From contig PKCQ01000329.1 in assembly GCA_002862265.1 (NCBI GenBank), forward strand, positions 1 through 7,144: 7,144 nucleotides of DNA, read 5' to 3'. Shown piece by piece: positions 6,001 to 7,144 of the stretch. The stretch is from Planctomycetaceae bacterium (GTDB taxonomy: Bacteria > Planctomycetota > Planctomycetia > Pirellulales > Pirellulaceae). Every line of letters starts with the position of its first letter. The first letter of the stretch is position 1. Under the pieces are notes generated by a model, which was given only the letters and a program-made list of their open reading frames with translations, was not told the DNA's origin and did no database searches. The position numbers and the translations under genes are program-made.

Positions 6001-7144
6001 GTTTGATCAATATGCTCAGCCCTTGGCAGTGGATATTGATGGCCACTGTTCCACCGCTGATCATCATGCTTTACTTCCTAAAGCTCAGACGCAATCCGGT
6101 GCAAGTTCCAAGTACCTATCTTTGGCAGCGTACCATTGAGGATTTGCATGTAAACAGTATCTGGCAACGGTTGCGTAAGAATCTCTTGTTGCTACTACAG
6201 CTGTTGGTCGTGCTGACATTCATTTTAGCTTGCCTTCGGCCTGGATTCCGAGGAGAAGAGACTTTGGGTGCTCGGTCGATCTTCATGATCGACAACTCGT
6301 CCAGTATGCAGTCGCAGGACTTGGACCAATCGCGTTTGGCGGAAGCAAAAGAACGCGCGTTAGAAATGGTTGAAGCACTCCGCAAAAACGATGTGGCGAT
6401 GATCATTGCCTTTTCCGATCGAGCGGATGTCAGACAGGGGTTTACCAGTGACAAAGCCAGATTGCGTGAAGCTATCCAATCGATACCGTCAACCAATCGA
6501 ACCACGGATCTTAACGAGGCATTAAGGGCTGCGTCTGGCTTGGCGAATCCGGGAAGGACAAGTCAGGTAGGGGATCTTAACGATGTCCAAGTCGCTGAGG
6601 CGATGCCTGCAATGCTGTACATCTTGAGTGACGGTGGCTTTTCTGCGCCGCAAATGGATTTGGGTAACTTGGCCGCGGAGTATATTCCGATTGGTGATGC
6701 TTTGCCGATCAATGTGGGGATCGTGGCATTTACGGCTGAGAGAAACGCAGAGAAGGATGATCAGATCGAGGCATTTGCGTTGGTGCAAAACTTCTGCGAG
6801 CAGGAAGTTGTAGCAACGGCTTCTCTGACTCTTGACGGTGAACTCATTGATGCCAGCGAAGTGGAGATTGAGGCATTCGCCACAACAGGAGTGAATTTCG
6901 AGATTCAAAACTTGGTTGAAGGGCAACTGAAACTTGAGCTTGAATACGACGACAATTTTCCACTTGACAACGCGGCATTTGCTGGTTTGGATCCGCCACG
7001 GGAACTAGAAGTCGTCCTGGTGACCAACGGAAATACGCCGCTCGAGGCTGCTCTCGCGACAGAGCAAGCGACGGCCCTTGCGACGGTTCGAATCATCGAG
7101 CCAGAATCGCTTGAGACAGAGGATGTGCTTGCACTGTCAGAAAG
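5997..7144 (+). CDS. BatA-like membrane protein with VWA domain (3' end outside the window)
   Basis: The frame is open from the ATG at 5997 to the window edge, giving 382 complete codons with no stop, so the gene is partial. The start overlaps the DUF58 stop as ATGA, a sign of translational coupling. Residues 9-80 form the BatA/aerotolerance N-terminal domain. It has a membrane segment at about 12-28, the conserved YFLKLRRNPVQVPSTYLW and DLHVNSIWQRLRKN, and a second membrane segment at about 63-80 ending in RP. A VWA domain follows, with a complete MIDAS: D99-N-S-S-S103, the TTD at 169-171 and LSD212GG. Its fold would be extracytoplasmic, given two membrane passes. Residues after about 235 look beta-rich and acidic, as in long planctomycete BatA-like proteins that carry further domains after the VWA; I cannot classify this part. 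It probably works with the DUF58 protein at the cytoplasmic membrane. Confidence 0.9.
   Translation, partial: MSLINMLSPWQWILMATVPPLIIMLYFLKLRRNPVQVPSTYLWQRTIEDLHVNSIWQRLRKNLLLLLQLLVVLTFILACLRPGFRGEETLGARSIFMIDNSSSMQSQDLDQSRLAEAKERALEMVEALRKNDVAMIIAFSDRADVRQGFTSDKARLREAIQSIPSTNRTTDLNEALRAASGLANPGRTSQVGDLNDVQVAEAMPAMLYILSDGGFSAPQMDLGNLAAEYIPIGDALPINVGIVAFTAERNAEKDDQIEAFALVQNFCEQEVVATASLTLDGELIDASEVEIEAFATTGVNFEIQNLVEGQLKLELEYDDNFPLDNAAFAGLDPPRELEVVLVTNGNTPLEAALATEQATALATVRIIEPESLETEDVLALSE

Noticed and set aside
6116..6926. Minus-strand open frames of 129 and 134 codons opposite the BatA-like gene.
   Set aside because: The plus strand here encodes an unbroken BatA/VWA protein with a full MIDAS; the antisense frames show no family resemblance.

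Overview
The window looks like chromosomal DNA from a planctomycete, most likely of the Rhodopirellula/Blastopirellula (Pirellulaceae) type. The reasons are a c-type-cytochrome/DUF1549/DUF1553 (PSCyt1-PSCyt2-PSD1) protein directly followed by a Tat-exported DUF1501 protein, a sulfatase beside them, and a DUF58 + BatA-type VWA pair. The first combination is a hallmark of Planctomycetota and their relatives. This is inferred from protein families only; no rRNA or other taxonomic marker is present.

Layout. (1) Positions 1-544, minus strand: the N-terminal part of an exported sulfatase, with an intact C-x-P-x-R active-site signature, cut by a stop after 124 codons. The DNA beyond the stop shows only weak, frame-hopping sulfatase-like traces, so the gene is probably broken. 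(2) 545-1070: a gene-poor divergent region with a possible promoter for the rightward genes and a protein-like but unassignable minus-strand stretch. (3) 1071-4673, plus strand: a two-gene operon, a cytochrome-c-like DUF1549/DUF1553 protein (Sec signal) and, 6 bp later, a DUF1501 protein (Tat signal). (4) 4674-5109: a 436-bp intergenic region unusually rich in inverted repeats. Its last hairpin holds the start codon of the next gene in the stem and its Shine-Dalgarno-like AAGG largely in the loop. (5) 5110-7144, plus strand: a DUF58 gene and a BatA-like VWA membrane protein that overlap by ATGA; the second gene runs off the end of the window.

How the genes may work together. The DUF1549/DUF1553 and DUF1501 proteins are a very common planctomycete pair, exported by different routes (Sec for the haem protein, Tat for its partner), and often found near sulfatases. 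A role in degrading sulfated polysaccharide is often suggested, but their biochemistry is not settled. The DUF58/VWA pair belongs to the MoxR-DUF58-VWA (Bat-like) group, thought to act in chaperone or metal-insertion processes at the membrane; no MoxR ATPase gene is present in its usual upstream place. No mobile element, CRISPR array, tRNA or rRNA was seen. The most interesting signals are the structured DUF58 leader and the decaying sulfatase. I found no clear evidence of a wholly new system.
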